From Desulfobacca acetoxidans DSM 11109 (GTDB lineage Bacteria > Desulfobacterota > Desulfobaccia > Desulfobaccales > Desulfobaccaceae): a DNA stretch of 64,000 nt. The DNA lies in the NCBI RefSeq assembly GCF_000195295.1, contig NC_015388.1, forward strand, positions 1,116,001 through 1,180,000. The letters run 5' to 3'. Positions 35,132-44,355 of the stretch are shown piece after piece. The notes beneath the pieces were generated by a model. It did not search any database and was not told where the DNA came from. It saw only the letters and a program-made list of their open reading frames with translations. The position numbers were made by a program, and so were the translations under genes. Numbering within the stretch: position 1 is the first letter of the stretch; every line of letters starts with the position of its first letter.

Positions 35132-35401
35132 GATAAACTCCAGCAGCGCCGCTGTTCAACTCTGTCGGTTGTCATCTTCGGCCAGGCACGCCCCCTGTTT
35201 CTGTAGGGGCAGCCAGACAGCCCGTCCAGGGAAAAACTGGTGCAAGACAAACGTTTTCCATTGTTATAGATATCTACTATACCATTTTTGAAGTTTTGAT
35301 TATAGGCGAAAAATACAACCACCCGCTTCTGGCTTGCATCCGTTGGTATAAAAAGATAATGAATAATCAGCAGGTTAAATGTGAATAGGAGTTTATTGAG
35401 G

Positions 35402-35430
35402 TTGACAAATGCAATAATAATGATTAGTAT
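35402..35430 (+). promoter_or_regulatory. Sigma-70-type promoter of mrp
   Basis: A consensus -35 TTGACA (35402-35407) and TAGTAT (35425-35430) are separated by 17 bp. The first gene downstream is the Mrp ATPase gene at 35571, with GAGGTGA as RBS at about 35554-35560. The remaining part of the gap 35132-35570 must hold the divergent kinase promoter, which I could not place. Confidence 0.6.
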
Positions 35431-35570
35431 ACCATATTGAACATAAGTTCACCGTATTTTTTCGGCGGTGGTGTAAGGTAACTCGGTCGTCAAGATTAAG
35501 CACGTTACTCAGGTGTTATCTAAAAACGCAGATAATTAAAAATCCGATGTAAGTTGAGGTGACATAACAC

Positions 35571-36461
35571 ATGTCAAAATCGAGCGATAAATCTCACGAA
35601 CCTTCCTGTTCTCAATGCGGTTCTAAAGGTTCCGGTTGCGAACACAGTCATGACAAGCATCCTGAACATTTCGAGAAGGCCCTGGCACGTTCAACCCTGA
35701 ATCGCATCCAACATAAATTTTTGGTCATGAGCGGCAAGGGTGGGGTGGGCAAAAGCAGTGTTGCCGTAGCCTTGGCGATGACTCTGGCCAGGCAGGGATA
35801 CCGGGTCGGACTCATGGATGTAGATTTACACGGACCGAATGTTCTACGTATGCTGGGTCTGAACAAGCCTCTCGATCCCACCACGACACATCTTTTCTTT
35901 ACGGTCGAAGGCCTGGAGAATTTAAAAGTAGTTTCGGTCGAGGCTTTTATGCCGGACCGGGAGAGCGCCGTAATCTGGCGTGGTCCTCTGAAACATCAAG
36001 CCATACAACAATTTATCAGTGATGTGGATTGGGGTGAACTGGATTACCTGATCATTGACGCACCGCCCGGGACGGGAGACGAACCTTTATCGGTAATACA
36101 AACCATACCGGAAGCCGAGGCCATTATTGTCACTACGCCTCAGGAAATTTCTCTTGCCGATGTCCGCAAGTCAATCGATTTCTGCCGGAAGACGAATATG
36201 GCCATCGTCGGTTTAGTGGAAAATATGAGCCGCCTCATCTGTCCGGGTTGTGGCAAGGAGATCCGGCTCTTTTCTTCCGGCGGCGGTCAACGCCTGGCCG
36301 CCGCGGCGCATGTCCCCCTATTGGGATCTCTGCCCTTCGATCCGCATCTGGTGGAATTGGCCGATATGGGTCGCATAACCCAATTGCAGCCTGAGGAAAG
36401 TCCGTTTTTAAAGGCCTTTGGCGAACTGGTGAAAGGCATCACCGCCAAGTCGTCCCAGTAA
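35571..36461 (+). CDS. mrp: Mrp/ApbC-NBP35 family Fe-S cluster carrier ATPase
   Basis: A 296-aa deviant P-loop ATPase with SGKGGVGKSS at about 54-63, switch motif DVDLHGPN and IIDAPPGTGDEP. The C-terminal ENMS...CPGCGKE holds the CxxC that bridges an Fe-S cluster between two subunits. The N-terminus is Cys/His rich (CSQCGSKGSGCEHSHDKH), as in NBP35-like members. It is cytoplasmic and delivers Fe-S clusters to apo-proteins. Preceded by its own promoter and followed 46 bp later by the RimI-like gene. Confidence 0.93.
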   Translation: MSKSSDKSHEPSCSQCGSKGSGCEHSHDKHPEHFEKALARSTLNRIQHKFLVMSGKGGVGKSSVAVALAMTLARQGYRVGLMDVDLHGPNVLRMLGLNKPLDPTTTHLFFTVEGLENLKVVSVEAFMPDRESAVIWRGPLKHQAIQQFISDVDWGELDYLIIDAPPGTGDEPLSVIQTIPEAEAIIVTTPQEISLADVRKSIDFCRKTNMAIVGLVENMSRLICPGCGKEIRLFSSGGGQRLAAAAHVPLLGSLPFDPHLVELADMGRITQLQPEESPFLKAFGELVKGITAKSSQ

Positions 36462-36507
36462 GTGCAGGCTCTAGAGCCGATCAAGAAACTACCAGAGGGG
36501 AGGTCCC

Positions 36508-36966
36508 ATGGGTTACAGTCAGGAAGGTGTTCGATCCCAAATCAGGCTGGCCGTACCGGAGGACCTTCCCCAGATTCTTGCCGTCGAACGCCTCTGTTTT
36601 GACAAACAATGGCAGGAAAGCGAGTTTCGCCCTGCTCTCCGGGATATTTTTTTTGTCTATGAAGAAGACCAAGTCCTCGGTTTTATTATTGCCTGCTGTT
36701 GCGAAATCGCCAAAAAAGGCGTGATTATGAGGGTGGCGGTTCATCCGGAGGCTCAAGGTCGAGGTATTGCCTCTCAATTAATGCAAAAGGCGTTGAATAT
36801 TCTCCGTGAAAGGAAGGTAACCTGCGTAGAATTGGATGTGGAAATCACTAAGACCGACGTTAAGCGGCTCTACGAAAAGTTTGGCTTTAAGACTTTGAAA
36901 GTAGTTAATATCGATAGCGATTACGAGAATGACGCCTTTTATATTATGAAACTGCGATTTGTCTAA
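36508..36966 (+). CDS. rimI: GNAT acetyltransferase, RimI-like
   Basis: A 152-aa single GNAT domain. The acetyl-CoA pyrophosphate loop is VHPEAQGRGIASQLM (Q/R-x-x-G-x-G/A), followed by the C-terminal ELDVEITKTDVKRLYEKFGF, typical of RimI-type N-terminal alanine acetyltransferases of ribosomal protein S18. The ending NDAFYIMKL is also RimI-like. Other GNAT substrates are possible, so the function is family-level. It shares orientation with mrp, 46 bp downstream, and is followed by the MITE-disrupted gene on the opposite strand. Confidence 0.75.
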   Translation: MGYSQEGVRSQIRLAVPEDLPQILAVERLCFDKQWQESEFRPALRDIFFVYEEDQVLGFIIACCCEIAKKGVIMRVAVHPEAQGRGIASQLMQKALNILRERKVTCVELDVEITKTDVKRLYEKFGFKTLKVVNIDSDYENDAFYIMKLRFV

Positions 36967-37073
36967 ATATCAGGCGACTAAATGGGGTTGGCTAAGGTCG
37001 GCCAATCGAACGTTTTATTCCAGCTCTAAAGCCTCCTGCAAAAAAGTGCTGAAGGTATCAAGATCTTTTTCGA

Positions 37074-37617
37074 TCACAGTCCACTTATTCTGATTCCCCA
37101 GCGCTCTATCTGTTCCCGAAAGCTGCATTTCTCCAACTCAATGACATCCACCCAACGGCCCATGAATTCCTCCAGGTCCACCAGCAGCTTAAAATAATCG
37201 TAATACTTCAGCTATCTGAGATAATAGATCAGGAGCATGGTTGGCGGTGCCCACCCTACAGCACCACAGCATCAACAGACCCGTCTGTAGGGGCGAATCT
37301 TGTATTCGCCCCAAGCAACTGAAGTGTTACAAATAATCTTCCTGAAGCCCTTCCACCGCCAGATCGATGTCCGAAAAGGGGTAGAAGTATTCTGCCCGGA
37401 GCAGCGATCCGGTTAAGTAGACTTTTTTACCCGTTTTTTCTGAAAAAAAGCTGGCAATTCCCGTTCGGCCCGTGCCAGTAAAAGCTGTCGGGCCTGTTTC
37501 CGTTAGCTGCAGTTCCGCGGCCAATGATTTTTCCCATAAGGCCAAGGTTCGGCGGAGATGTTCTTTCCGGGAGGGTCCAACAATGGGTTGGTCTCGGTTC
37601 GGGCTCGATTCCGGCAT
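37074..37617 (-). pseudogene. MNT-type nucleotidyltransferase gene interrupted by a MITE
   Basis: The intact 5' part (37617-37327) encodes 96 aa with the nucleotidyltransferase signature GS-x10-SDIDL (TGSLLRAEYFYPFSDIDL). The 131-bp MITE at 37200-37330 brings a stop right after EDYL. Removing it with one 8-bp target copy restores the frame through EDYFKLLVDLEEFMGRWVDVI to a stop at 37074-37076. MNT domains usually act as antitoxins of HEPN toxins or transfer AMP. A downstream frame still reads KWTVIEKDLDTFSTFLQEAL, perhaps from a decayed neighbour. It lies 7 bp after gatB. Confidence 0.85.
37200..37330 (+). mobile_element. 131-bp MITE, copy 1, inserted in a nucleotidyltransferase gene
   Basis: Ends are GTAATACTTCAG and CTGAAGTGTTAC, an 11/12 terminal inverted repeat. 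It is flanked by an 8-bp direct repeat AAATAATC (37192-37199 and 37331-37338), a clear target site duplication. The interior has a second palindrome, GGGGCGAAT-n5-ATTCGCCCC. It encodes nothing. Confidence 0.92.
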
Positions 37618-37624
37618 GGGTCCT

Positions 37625-39055
37625 TTATTCCTTGAGCAGGCGACTCAAAAGCTGGTTCGCCAACTTGGGGTTGGCCTGGCCCTTGGTCTTTTTCATCATC
37701 TCTCCCACGAAAAAACCCATGACCTTGGTTTTGCCAGCCTTAAAATCCGCCACCTCCTTGGGATTGGCGGCCAGGATCTCTCGGGCCAGGGTTTCCAGCG
37801 AACCGGTGTCGCTGATCTGAATCAGACCTTTTGCTTTAACGATGGCGTCCGGGTCGTTGCCGCTGGCGATCATCTCCATAAAGACGCTCTTGGCAATCTT
37901 TCCGCTAATGACTTCCTCCTCTACCAGGGTCAGGAGGCGGGCCAGACCGGTAGGCGCTACCGGGCAGGTCTGGATGTCCTGGTCTTCTTTTTTAAGTTCC
38001 CGCATGAGTTCGGACATGATCCAATTGCTGACTTTCTTGGGTTGCGGAAAGTCTCGGACGCAGTCTTCGAAATAATCGGCCAAAGCTTTCTCCTGAGTTA
38101 AGACGCCGGCGTCATACTCCGGCAGGTCATACTGGGAAATGAATCGTTCTTTCTTTGCATCGGGCAACTCCGGCAGGGTGGCCTGGACCTCCTTGAGCCA
38201 CTCGGGGGAAATGACCAGAGGGATTAGATCCGGGTCAGGGAAGTAACGATAGTCATGGGCCTCTTCTTTGCCGCGCATGGAGTAGGTCTTTCCCTGGTTG
38301 GCGTCCCAGAGGCGGGTCTCCTGGATGACCTCGCCGCCAGCATCCAGAAGGCTGCGTTGCCGCCGGATTTCGTATTCCAGGGCCCGCTGGACATTGCGGA
38401 AGGAATTCATATTTTTCAATTCCGTTCGGACGCCGAATTCCGTGGCGCCTTGCGGTCGCAGCGAAATGTTGGCGTCGCAGCGCAGAGAGCCTTCTTCCAT
38501 ATTGCCGTCGCAGATCTCTAAATAGAGAAGGATGTTGCGGATGGCTTTGAGGTAGGCTGCTGCTTCATCGGGCGTGCGCAGGTCTGGTTCGCTGACGATT
38601 TCCAGCAGGGGGACGCCGGTGCGGTTGAAATCCACATAGCTGATGGGAAGTTGTTCATCGTGGATGAGTTTGCCGGCATCTTCCTCCATGTGTATCCGGG
38701 TCAGGCCGATCTGCTTTTTGACCCCGTCCACTTCAATATCCACCCGGCCATGCTCCGCCAGTGGAAGCTCATACTGGGAAATCTGATAACCTTTAGGAAG
38801 GTCGGGATAAAAATAATTTTTCCGGGCAAACCTGCTGTAAGAAGCGATCAGGCAATGGGTGGCCAGGGCCATTTTCAGCCCATATTCAACCACTTTTCTA
38901 TTAAGCACCGGCAAAACGCCGGGCATACCCAGACAGATCGGGCAGGTTTGGCTATTAGGTGTAGCCCCGAAGGTCGTGGCGCAGCCGCAGAAGATTTTAC
39001 TTTGAGTCAAGAGCTGGGCGTGAACTTCTAAACCGATAACTACCTCATATTCCAT
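37625..39055 (-). CDS. gatB: Aspartyl/glutamyl-tRNA amidotransferase subunit B
   Basis: A 476-aa GatB, the tRNA-binding kinase subunit of the GatCAB complex that amidates misacylated Glu-tRNA(Gln) or Asp-tRNA(Asn). It starts [13 protein letters not shown] and has the zinc Cys set CGCATTFG...CPICLGMPG. The GatB cradle motifs [15 protein letters not shown] and [14 protein letters not shown] are present, with a C-terminal YqeY-like tail ([17 protein letters not shown]). gatA and gatC are not adjacent. It is followed after 7 bp by the broken nucleotidyltransferase gene. Confidence 0.96.
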   Translation of the reverse strand: MEYEVVIGLEVHAQLLTQSKIFCGCATTFGATPNSQTCPICLGMPGVLPVLNRKVVEYGLKMALATHCLIASYSRFARKNYFYPDLPKGYQISQYELPLAEHGRVDIEVDGVKKQIGLTRIHMEEDAGKLIHDEQLPISYVDFNRTGVPLLEIVSEPDLRTPDEAAAYLKAIRNILLYLEICDGNMEEGSLRCDANISLRPQGATEFGVRTELKNMNSFRNVQRALEYEIRRQRSLLDAGGEVIQETRLWDANQGKTYSMRGKEEAHDYRYFPDPDLIPLVISPEWLKEVQATLPELPDAKKERFISQYDLPEYDAGVLTQEKALADYFEDCVRDFPQPKKVSNWIMSELMRELKKEDQDIQTCPVAPTGLARLLTLVEEEVISGKIAKSVFMEMIASGNDPDAIVKAKGLIQISDTGSLETLAREILAANPKEVADFKAGKTKVMGFFVGEMMKKTKGQANPKLANQLLSRLLKE

Positions 39056-39100
39056 ATTACTTTTCCATATAACCAGGCTGTTCCTATTCCAACCCGCCTA

Positions 39101-39123
39101 GGGGCGAATCTCGTATTCGCCCC
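39101..39123. repeat. Solo palindrome derived from the MITE core
   Basis: GGGGCGAAT (39101-39109), a 5-base loop and ATTCGCCCC (39115-39123) match the internal palindrome of the 131-bp MITE. It lies in the 268-bp gap between gatB and thi4 without the terminal inverted repeats. Confidence 0.65.
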
Positions 39124-39227
39124 CTGGTTACTTAAATGAAAACCGTAAGCCTTAAACCGTAAGCCGACATTGCGAACTGATTACTCGGGACTTGCGGATT
39201 TTCATGCTTCCTTGTGTTCTCCAGTAG

Positions 39228-39253
39228 GGCGGGAAAGCAAAGCGCATCCCGCC
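39228..39253 (+). repeat. 26-bp palindromic element, copy 3
   Basis: GGCGGGA (39228-39234), a 12-base loop aagcaaagcgca and TCCCGCC (39247-39253). It matches the copies flanking the restriction-modification gene at 7513 and 10895. Confidence 0.6.
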
Positions 39254-39323
39254 TTAATCAGCATTCTCAGGCTTCGTTGGGTTCCCCAGAATATGAAAAC
39301 TTGTAGGCGCCCCTAGCCGGGCG

Positions 39324-40109
39324 CTACCCTTTCTTTAATCGCTCATCGATCAGGTTGGCCGCCTTTTCACCCGAGAGCATCATCCCGCCAAAAATCGGCC
39401 CCATCCGAAAAGTTCCCAGGGTGCCGGTTGCAGTCATGCCAGCCACCCACAGGCCCGGATAGACTTCCGAGGTATATTCCACCGTCTTCGCTTCGCCGAC
39501 TTCGGCCCACATGGAGCGCTCCCCCATGATGCCGCCGGTTTCGGTTTTAAGGGAGGCAGGCTGATTTTTCCGCAGGAAGATTTTGATGACTTCGACGTCG
39601 TGACCGGTGCAGTCGATAACGTGTTTGGCCCGGATGGTCAGTGGGTCAACATGCAGCCCGGCCATATTGACCGCAGTCCAGAGGATGACCAGGCCGTCGA
39701 TCCGATTTTCCCGGACCATGACGTCTTCCACATGGATCAGATTAAAAATCTTGACGCCGGCTTTCATGGCCTGGGAGGCCAGGGTGGTGGTGGATTCGAT
39801 GGCATCGGCGGTATAATAACCCCGGTCATAGGGACGCGAGGTGATGCCCAACTCGTCTAATAGATGTTTGGCCTCCTCTTGGACGACGATCTCGTTAAAC
39901 ATCATGCCGCCGCCCCACATGCCGCCGCCGACCGAGAGCTTGCGTTCAAAAATAGCCGCCTTGCGACCTTTTTGGGCCAGACGCCAGCCGGCTACCAATC
40001 CGGAGACGCCGCCGCCTACAATAGCCACGTCCAACTCCAGATTATCCAGAAATTTTTCCATAAATCGTTCTATAATCGCTCGGCTAATGATAATTTCATC
40101 TAAACCCAT
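39324..40109 (-). CDS. thi4: Thi4-type thiazole synthase
   Basis: A 261-aa FAD/NAD-binding Thi4-family enzyme that makes the thiazole precursor of thiamin from NAD, glycine and a sulfur source. A Rossmann motif [14 protein letters not shown] is at about 28-41; [20 protein letters not shown] and [13 protein letters not shown] are family hallmarks. At the site where yeast Thi4 uses a suicidal Cys, this protein has His (AGLHVDP), as in methanogen enzymes that take sulfide directly and turn over many times. This fits a sulfidic anaerobe. No THI-box riboswitch was evident upstream. Confidence 0.93.
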   Translation of the reverse strand: MGLDEIIISRAIIERFMEKFLDNLELDVAIVGGGVSGLVAGWRLAQKGRKAAIFERKLSVGGGMWGGGMMFNEIVVQEEAKHLLDELGITSRPYDRGYYTADAIESTTTLASQAMKAGVKIFNLIHVEDVMVRENRIDGLVILWTAVNMAGLHVDPLTIRAKHVIDCTGHDVEVIKIFLRKNQPASLKTETGGIMGERSMWAEVGEAKTVEYTSEVYPGLWVAGMTATGTLGTFRMGPIFGGMMLSGEKAANLIDERLKKG

Positions 40110-40349
40110 GCCATTTTCTCCTTGAACAGGTTATTGAGGGGAATATACCTGCCTAACCAGCGATAGGCAAGAAAGTATTTTTCCTTAGGTCCTTAAAATC
40201 CGTGGTCACGCCGGAGGCTTGAAGATAGAACATAATCGACTTCTCAATTCTCGGGGTTTTGGAGTTTGCTTGACCCTCATCGGGTTTTTGGATATAGATT
40301 AATAAACTACAACAGGGTAGTAGGGGATGTTCAGAGATTATCAAGGCTA

Positions 40350-40841
40350 ATGAGTGGACTGATGCCAAAGGTAATATTGACCCAGGAAGGATATCGGAAG
40401 CTGCTCAGAGAATTGAAACACCTGCGGCGCATCGTCCGGCCCCGCATCTTGGAGGACGTTATGGAGGCCGCGGCGGACGGCCGCCTGGAAAAAAATGACC
40501 AATACTGGGAGGCCCGCAGCCGCCAGGTTCAGGTGGACCGACAGATTCACCATTTGCAGGAGATCATTGCCCAGTCAGAAGTCTTAGTAGGAAGTAATCT
40601 TACTGCCTCGCAGGTTAGATTTAACTGCCGGGTTAAGATCTGCAATGTTATTACTCAAGAGATTTCGATTTTTCATCTCGTGAGCAGCATCGAGGCCGAT
40701 GTCCGCCAGGGTCATCTGTCGATCGAGTCCCCGTTAGGACAGGCCTTATTAGGGAAAAAAGTGGGTGAGAGGATCGGCTTCAACCCGCCCGGCGGACCAC
40801 GCTGGTATCAGGTGTTGGAGATCCAGATGGCGGGCTGCTAA
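40350..40841 (+). CDS. GreA/GreB-type transcription elongation factor
   Basis: A 163-aa Gre factor from ATG 40350 (short AAGG upstream); ATG 40362 is an alternative, and a longer frame back to 40266 looks unrelated. The N-terminal coiled coil (KVILTQEGYRKLLRELKHLRR ... DGRLEKNDQYWEARSRQ) carries acidic tip residues that enter the polymerase secondary channel to trigger cleavage of backtracked RNA. The C-terminal FKBP-like domain ends SPLGQALLGKKVGERIGF. The tip reads AAADGRLEKNDQYWEA, close to the GreB/GreA pattern GDLxENxEY. Divergent from thi4. Confidence 0.85.
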   Translation: MSGLMPKVILTQEGYRKLLRELKHLRRIVRPRILEDVMEAAADGRLEKNDQYWEARSRQVQVDRQIHHLQEIIAQSEVLVGSNLTASQVRFNCRVKICNVITQEISIFHLVSSIEADVRQGHLSIESPLGQALLGKKVGERIGFNPPGGPRWYQVLEIQMAGC

Positions 40842-40920
40842 TAGTCCTGATTGGCCGATGAACGGTTACCGAGCAGGAACGTCTTGATCCTGATCTCTCG
40901 AGTGATCCTGAGGAGGATTC

Positions 40921-43335
40921 ATGCCAATACATGAATGGGAGCTGAAGCCGGAAGAATTGCGCGAAGTATGTTCAGCCGCTCAGATGGGATTTGAAACAAC
41001 AGATGATTTAGAAATCCGTCCTGAACCGGTGATGGCTCAATACCGGGCCATGCACGCTTTGGAGATCGGTCTGGGGATGAAAGACCCGGATTTTAATCTC
41101 TTTGTCTCCGGTCTGGCGCGCTCGGGCCGGACGGAGATGATTAAGGCCCATGTGGAACGGTTGGCCGCACAGGAGGAAACTCCTCCGGATTACGTCTATG
41201 TCTTTAATTTTAAAGAACCGGAAAAACCCCGAGCCTTGCGCCTGCCCACCGGGATGGGCAAGACTCTGCGCAATGATGTGGATGAGTTGATTAACACCCT
41301 GAAGGTGCAGCTTCCGGAAGTCTTTGAGAGTGAAGACTACAGCAATCGGCGGGAAGCCCTGGTTAACCAATTCACCCGGGAGCGCAATAATATTCTCAAA
41401 GACTTAGATGAACAGGCGACAGCCGAGGGGTTTATCCTGAATATTTCGCAGGCCGGTATGATGATCTTTCCCGGTCGCGAGGGCAAGCCTTTGACTGAGG
41501 AGGAGATCAAGGCACTGTCGGATGCAGAGCGGGAAGAACTGCGGCAGAAATCCACCGCTTTGCACACTGAAATGAATGAGGCTTTGAGAAAAATCCGCAA
41601 GATGGAAAAGGAGTTCCAACTGTCGGAAAAGAAGTTGGACCAGGATGTGGCTCTCTTCGTAGTTGGGCATTTGATTGAGGAACTCATCGAAAAATATCAA
41701 CAGCATCCGGCTGTGACCGACTACCTGAAGCAGTTGGAAGAAGATATTCTCAAGAATGTTGACGACTTAAAGCGCCGTCCGGGCGCCCCGCAACCCTTTC
41801 CCTTTCCTGCCCCGGAGCCGAGCTTTGTCCAGTATCAGGTGAATGTCTTTGTGGACAATTCCGAGACTAAGGGGGCGCCGGTCATAGTAGAACACAATCC
41901 TACGTATCCCAATCTTTTCGGTAGCATCGAACGTAGGGCGCAATTCGGCGCACTGCTCACCGACTTCACGCTCATTCACCCCGGGGCCCTGCATCGGGCC
42001 AACGGCGGTTATCTGATCATCAATGCCCTCGACCTCTTGAAATGGTATTACTCCTATGAGGCCTTGAAAAGGACCCTGAAGGAGAGGGTTATTAAAATTG
42101 AAGACCTGGGCGAACAGTTGGGCCTCATTACTACCAAGTCTCTGAGACCGGAACCCATACCCCTGCACCTGAAAGTGATTCTCATCGGCAGTCCCTGGAT
42201 TTATCAACTGCTCTATAATTATGATGAGGATTTTCATAAACATTTCAAGATTAAGGCCGATTTTGACTGGATCATGAAACGCACACCCCATCATCTGGAG
42301 CGTCTGATCTCATTTGTCCGCAGCTATACTCATAAAGAAGGACTGCCGCCTTTGCACAACACCGCGGTGGCACGCCTGGTAGAGTATGCCAGTGAGATGG
42401 TGGGTCATAAATATAAACTGACCCTGCAAGTACAAGAACTGGCTGACATCATCAAAGAAGCCAATTTCTGGGCCAGCAAGAACGGACATACCATAATCCA
42501 CGGCGACGACATGGAAAAGGCCGTCAGCGAAAAAATCTTCCGCTCCGACCTGTTCGAAGAGAAGATGCAGGACTACATCCAGGAAGGCATGTTGTTTATC
42601 GAGACCAGCGGCTCCGTGGTCGGCCAGATCAACGGCCTCTCGGTCTATATGCTGGGAGATTACGCCTTTGCCCGGCCGAGCCGCATTACCGCCACCGTTT
42701 CTTTGGGCAAAGAGGGGGTGGTGGCCATCGAAAGGGAGTCGAAGCTTTCAGGGAACATCCACACCAAAGGGGTGATGATTCTCTCCAGCTTTCTGCGCAG
42801 CCGTTTTGCCAAGGATAAGCCCTTGACGCTGTCGGCCCACCTGACCTTTGAACAGAGTTACGGTATGGTGGATGGAGACAGTGCCTCGGCTGCAGAGCTC
42901 ATCGCCCTGCTATCCTGCCTGGCCGAGGCCCCGTTGGCGCAAAACATCGCCATGACGGGTTCGGTGAGCCAGCGAGGGGAATTTCAGCCCATCGGCGGCG
43001 TCAACTGGAAAGTGGAGGGGTTCTATAAAGTATGCAAGGCTAGAGGGTTGGACGGTGGGCAGGGGGTCATCATTCCCAAGTCCAACGTCCAGGAACTGAT
43101 GCTGCGGCAAGAGGTTGTAGATTCAGTACGCGCCGGTCTGTTTCACGTCTGGGCTGTGAGTTCCGTGGACGAAGCTCTAGAAATCCTTACCGGTTTGCCG
43201 GCCGGAGCACCCCTGCCAGAAGGTGGTTTTCCGCCGGATACCCTGAATGCTCGGGTGGACCAAAAACTGCGATTCATGATGGAAACCGCCCGTAAGTTGA
43301 TGAAAGAGGAAGAGGGCAAGAAAGGCGACGAATAA
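40921..43335 (+). CDS. Lon-family (S16) ATP-dependent protease, COG1067 type
   Basis: An 804-aa protease. The N-terminal region has a Walker-A-like loop GLARSGRTEM with Arg where Lys is usual. A long charged coiled-coil insert occupies about 140-270, then an AAA+ lid region. The C-terminal S16 protease domain has catalytic Ser654 in GMVDGDSASAAE and Lys697 in GGVNWKVEGF. Substrates are unknown; relatives are Lon-like proteases without the LonA N-terminal domain. RBS GAGGA precedes ATG 40921. It is followed 31 bp later by a methyltransferase gene in the same direction. Confidence 0.92.
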   Translation: MPIHEWELKPEELREVCSAAQMGFETTDDLEIRPEPVMAQYRAMHALEIGLGMKDPDFNLFVSGLARSGRTEMIKAHVERLAAQEETPPDYVYVFNFKEPEKPRALRLPTGMGKTLRNDVDELINTLKVQLPEVFESEDYSNRREALVNQFTRERNNILKDLDEQATAEGFILNISQAGMMIFPGREGKPLTEEEIKALSDAEREELRQKSTALHTEMNEALRKIRKMEKEFQLSEKKLDQDVALFVVGHLIEELIEKYQQHPAVTDYLKQLEEDILKNVDDLKRRPGAPQPFPFPAPEPSFVQYQVNVFVDNSETKGAPVIVEHNPTYPNLFGSIERRAQFGALLTDFTLIHPGALHRANGGYLIINALDLLKWYYSYEALKRTLKERVIKIEDLGEQLGLITTKSLRPEPIPLHLKVILIGSPWIYQLLYNYDEDFHKHFKIKADFDWIMKRTPHHLERLISFVRSYTHKEGLPPLHNTAVARLVEYASEMVGHKYKLTLQVQELADIIKEANFWASKNGHTIIHGDDMEKAVSEKIFRSDLFEEKMQDYIQEGMLFIETSGSVVGQINGLSVYMLGDYAFARPSRITATVSLGKEGVVAIERESKLSGNIHTKGVMILSSFLRSRFAKDKPLTLSAHLTFEQSYGMVDGDSASAAELIALLSCLAEAPLAQNIAMTGSVSQRGEFQPIGGVNWKVEGFYKVCKARGLDGGQGVIIPKSNVQELMLRQEVVDSVRAGLFHVWAVSSVDEALEILTGLPAGAPLPEGGFPPDTLNARVDQKLRFMMETARKLMKEEEGKKGDE

Positions 43336-43366
43336 GCAGCCCGGCCTGCTCTACCAGAGTTAAATT

Positions 43367-44059
43367 ATGATAAGCGCAGCAGTCTCAAAAACATTGTGGG
43401 AAGAACTCTCCCAACGCTACCAGTTGGAATGGGCCGATATCCAGGTTGGCTCCGTAAAGCTCAAAATACTCCAGCTTCAGAATTTGGAGGGCTATCTAGT
43501 AAGCAACATTGAGGCCAATGCACTGTCTATGGGAAATTTTCCCTATTGGGCTATGGTCTGGGATGCCGCTCTCGTGTTGGCGGACTTTTTGGTTCGACAA
43601 GAACCGCAGCCGGCAAGAGAAATCTTAGAAATCGGTGCTGGCCTGGGTTTTGTCGGTCTCTGTGCCGGGAGGCGGGGCCATCGGATCACTTTAACCGACA
43701 ACATGCCGGATGCCCTCAATTTTGCCCGGCTAAGCGTCTATCACAACAACCTGACCAATGTCGCGGTGGAATTTCTGGATTGGACCAAGCCGACCCTGAC
43801 CGGCAGGTATGATTGGATTGTCGGCTCGGATATCCTCTATGAGGAAAAGACCTTCGCCTCCTTGGGAAACATCTTTGCCACCTATCTCAAACCGCAGGGC
43901 AAGATCTATATTACCCAGGGCATCAGAGGATTGGGACCTAAAATATTTTTTGAAATGATGCGCAGCAACTACTCCGTCCGCTATCAGGAGAAAAAACTAG
44001 GGTCGAAAGAGGGGGATAAGAAAATTCTTTTCTTTGAGATGCAGGCCAAACAACCATAA
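43367..44059 (+). CDS. SAM-dependent methyltransferase
   Basis: A 230-aa class I methyltransferase. Motif I is ILEIGAGLGFVGLCAGRRG, motif II LTDNMPDALNFA, and post-II DWIVGSDILYEE. The preceding MGNFPYWAMVWDAALVLADFL is typical of the METTL/Nnt1-like lysine or small-molecule methyltransferase family (the W-x-x-A-x-x-L-A motif). A protein-lysine target is plausible but unproven. It follows the Lon-family protease gene closely and is probably co-transcribed. Confidence 0.85.
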   Translation: MISAAVSKTLWEELSQRYQLEWADIQVGSVKLKILQLQNLEGYLVSNIEANALSMGNFPYWAMVWDAALVLADFLVRQEPQPAREILEIGAGLGFVGLCAGRRGHRITLTDNMPDALNFARLSVYHNNLTNVAVEFLDWTKPTLTGRYDWIVGSDILYEEKTFASLGNIFATYLKPQGKIYITQGIRGLGPKIFFEMMRSNYSVRYQEKKLGSKEGDKKILFFEMQAKQP

Positions 44060-44206
44060 TGACCCTAAAGCTCCAACCATTGGCTCTGAAAAGTTAGAAA
44101 TGGCATCGTGGGAAGATCTCCCCCTGGGGATGGGGAGAAATGTTTCAAGAATTGACGGGTGTTATTTTTATCCATTGAGATATTCACCACTTACGGGCTA
44201 TATTCG

Positions 44207-44222
44207 TGGCATAGGTATTGCA
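44207..44222 (+). promoter_or_regulatory. Sigma-54 promoter upstream of the hydrogenase maturation protease
   Basis: TGGCA (44207-44211) and TTGCA (44218-44222) place GG (44208-44209) and GC (44220-44221) exactly 10 bases apart, a near-consensus -24/-12 element. Transcription would begin near 44233, about 120 nt before the GTG start at 44356. Confidence 0.7.
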
Positions 44223-44355
44223 CATTTTAACCTACCGACACTAAATCCTACGAATGAAGATTCTACGAAACGCCTGTATGGGAAATAACTTCTGCACCTG
44301 GTGCGGGAAAATCTGTTTCCAGGTCAAAAATTGTCGGTTGACATGAATAATTGCC

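Noticed and set aside
40110-40349. TPP riboswitch for thi4
   Set aside because: The conserved CTGAGA and ACCTGATC-type segments are not present upstream of the start.
44034-44288. 84-aa frame between the methyltransferase and hydrogenase protease genes
   Set aside because: It begins inside the methyltransferase gene, has no RBS or motif, and spans the sigma-54 promoter.
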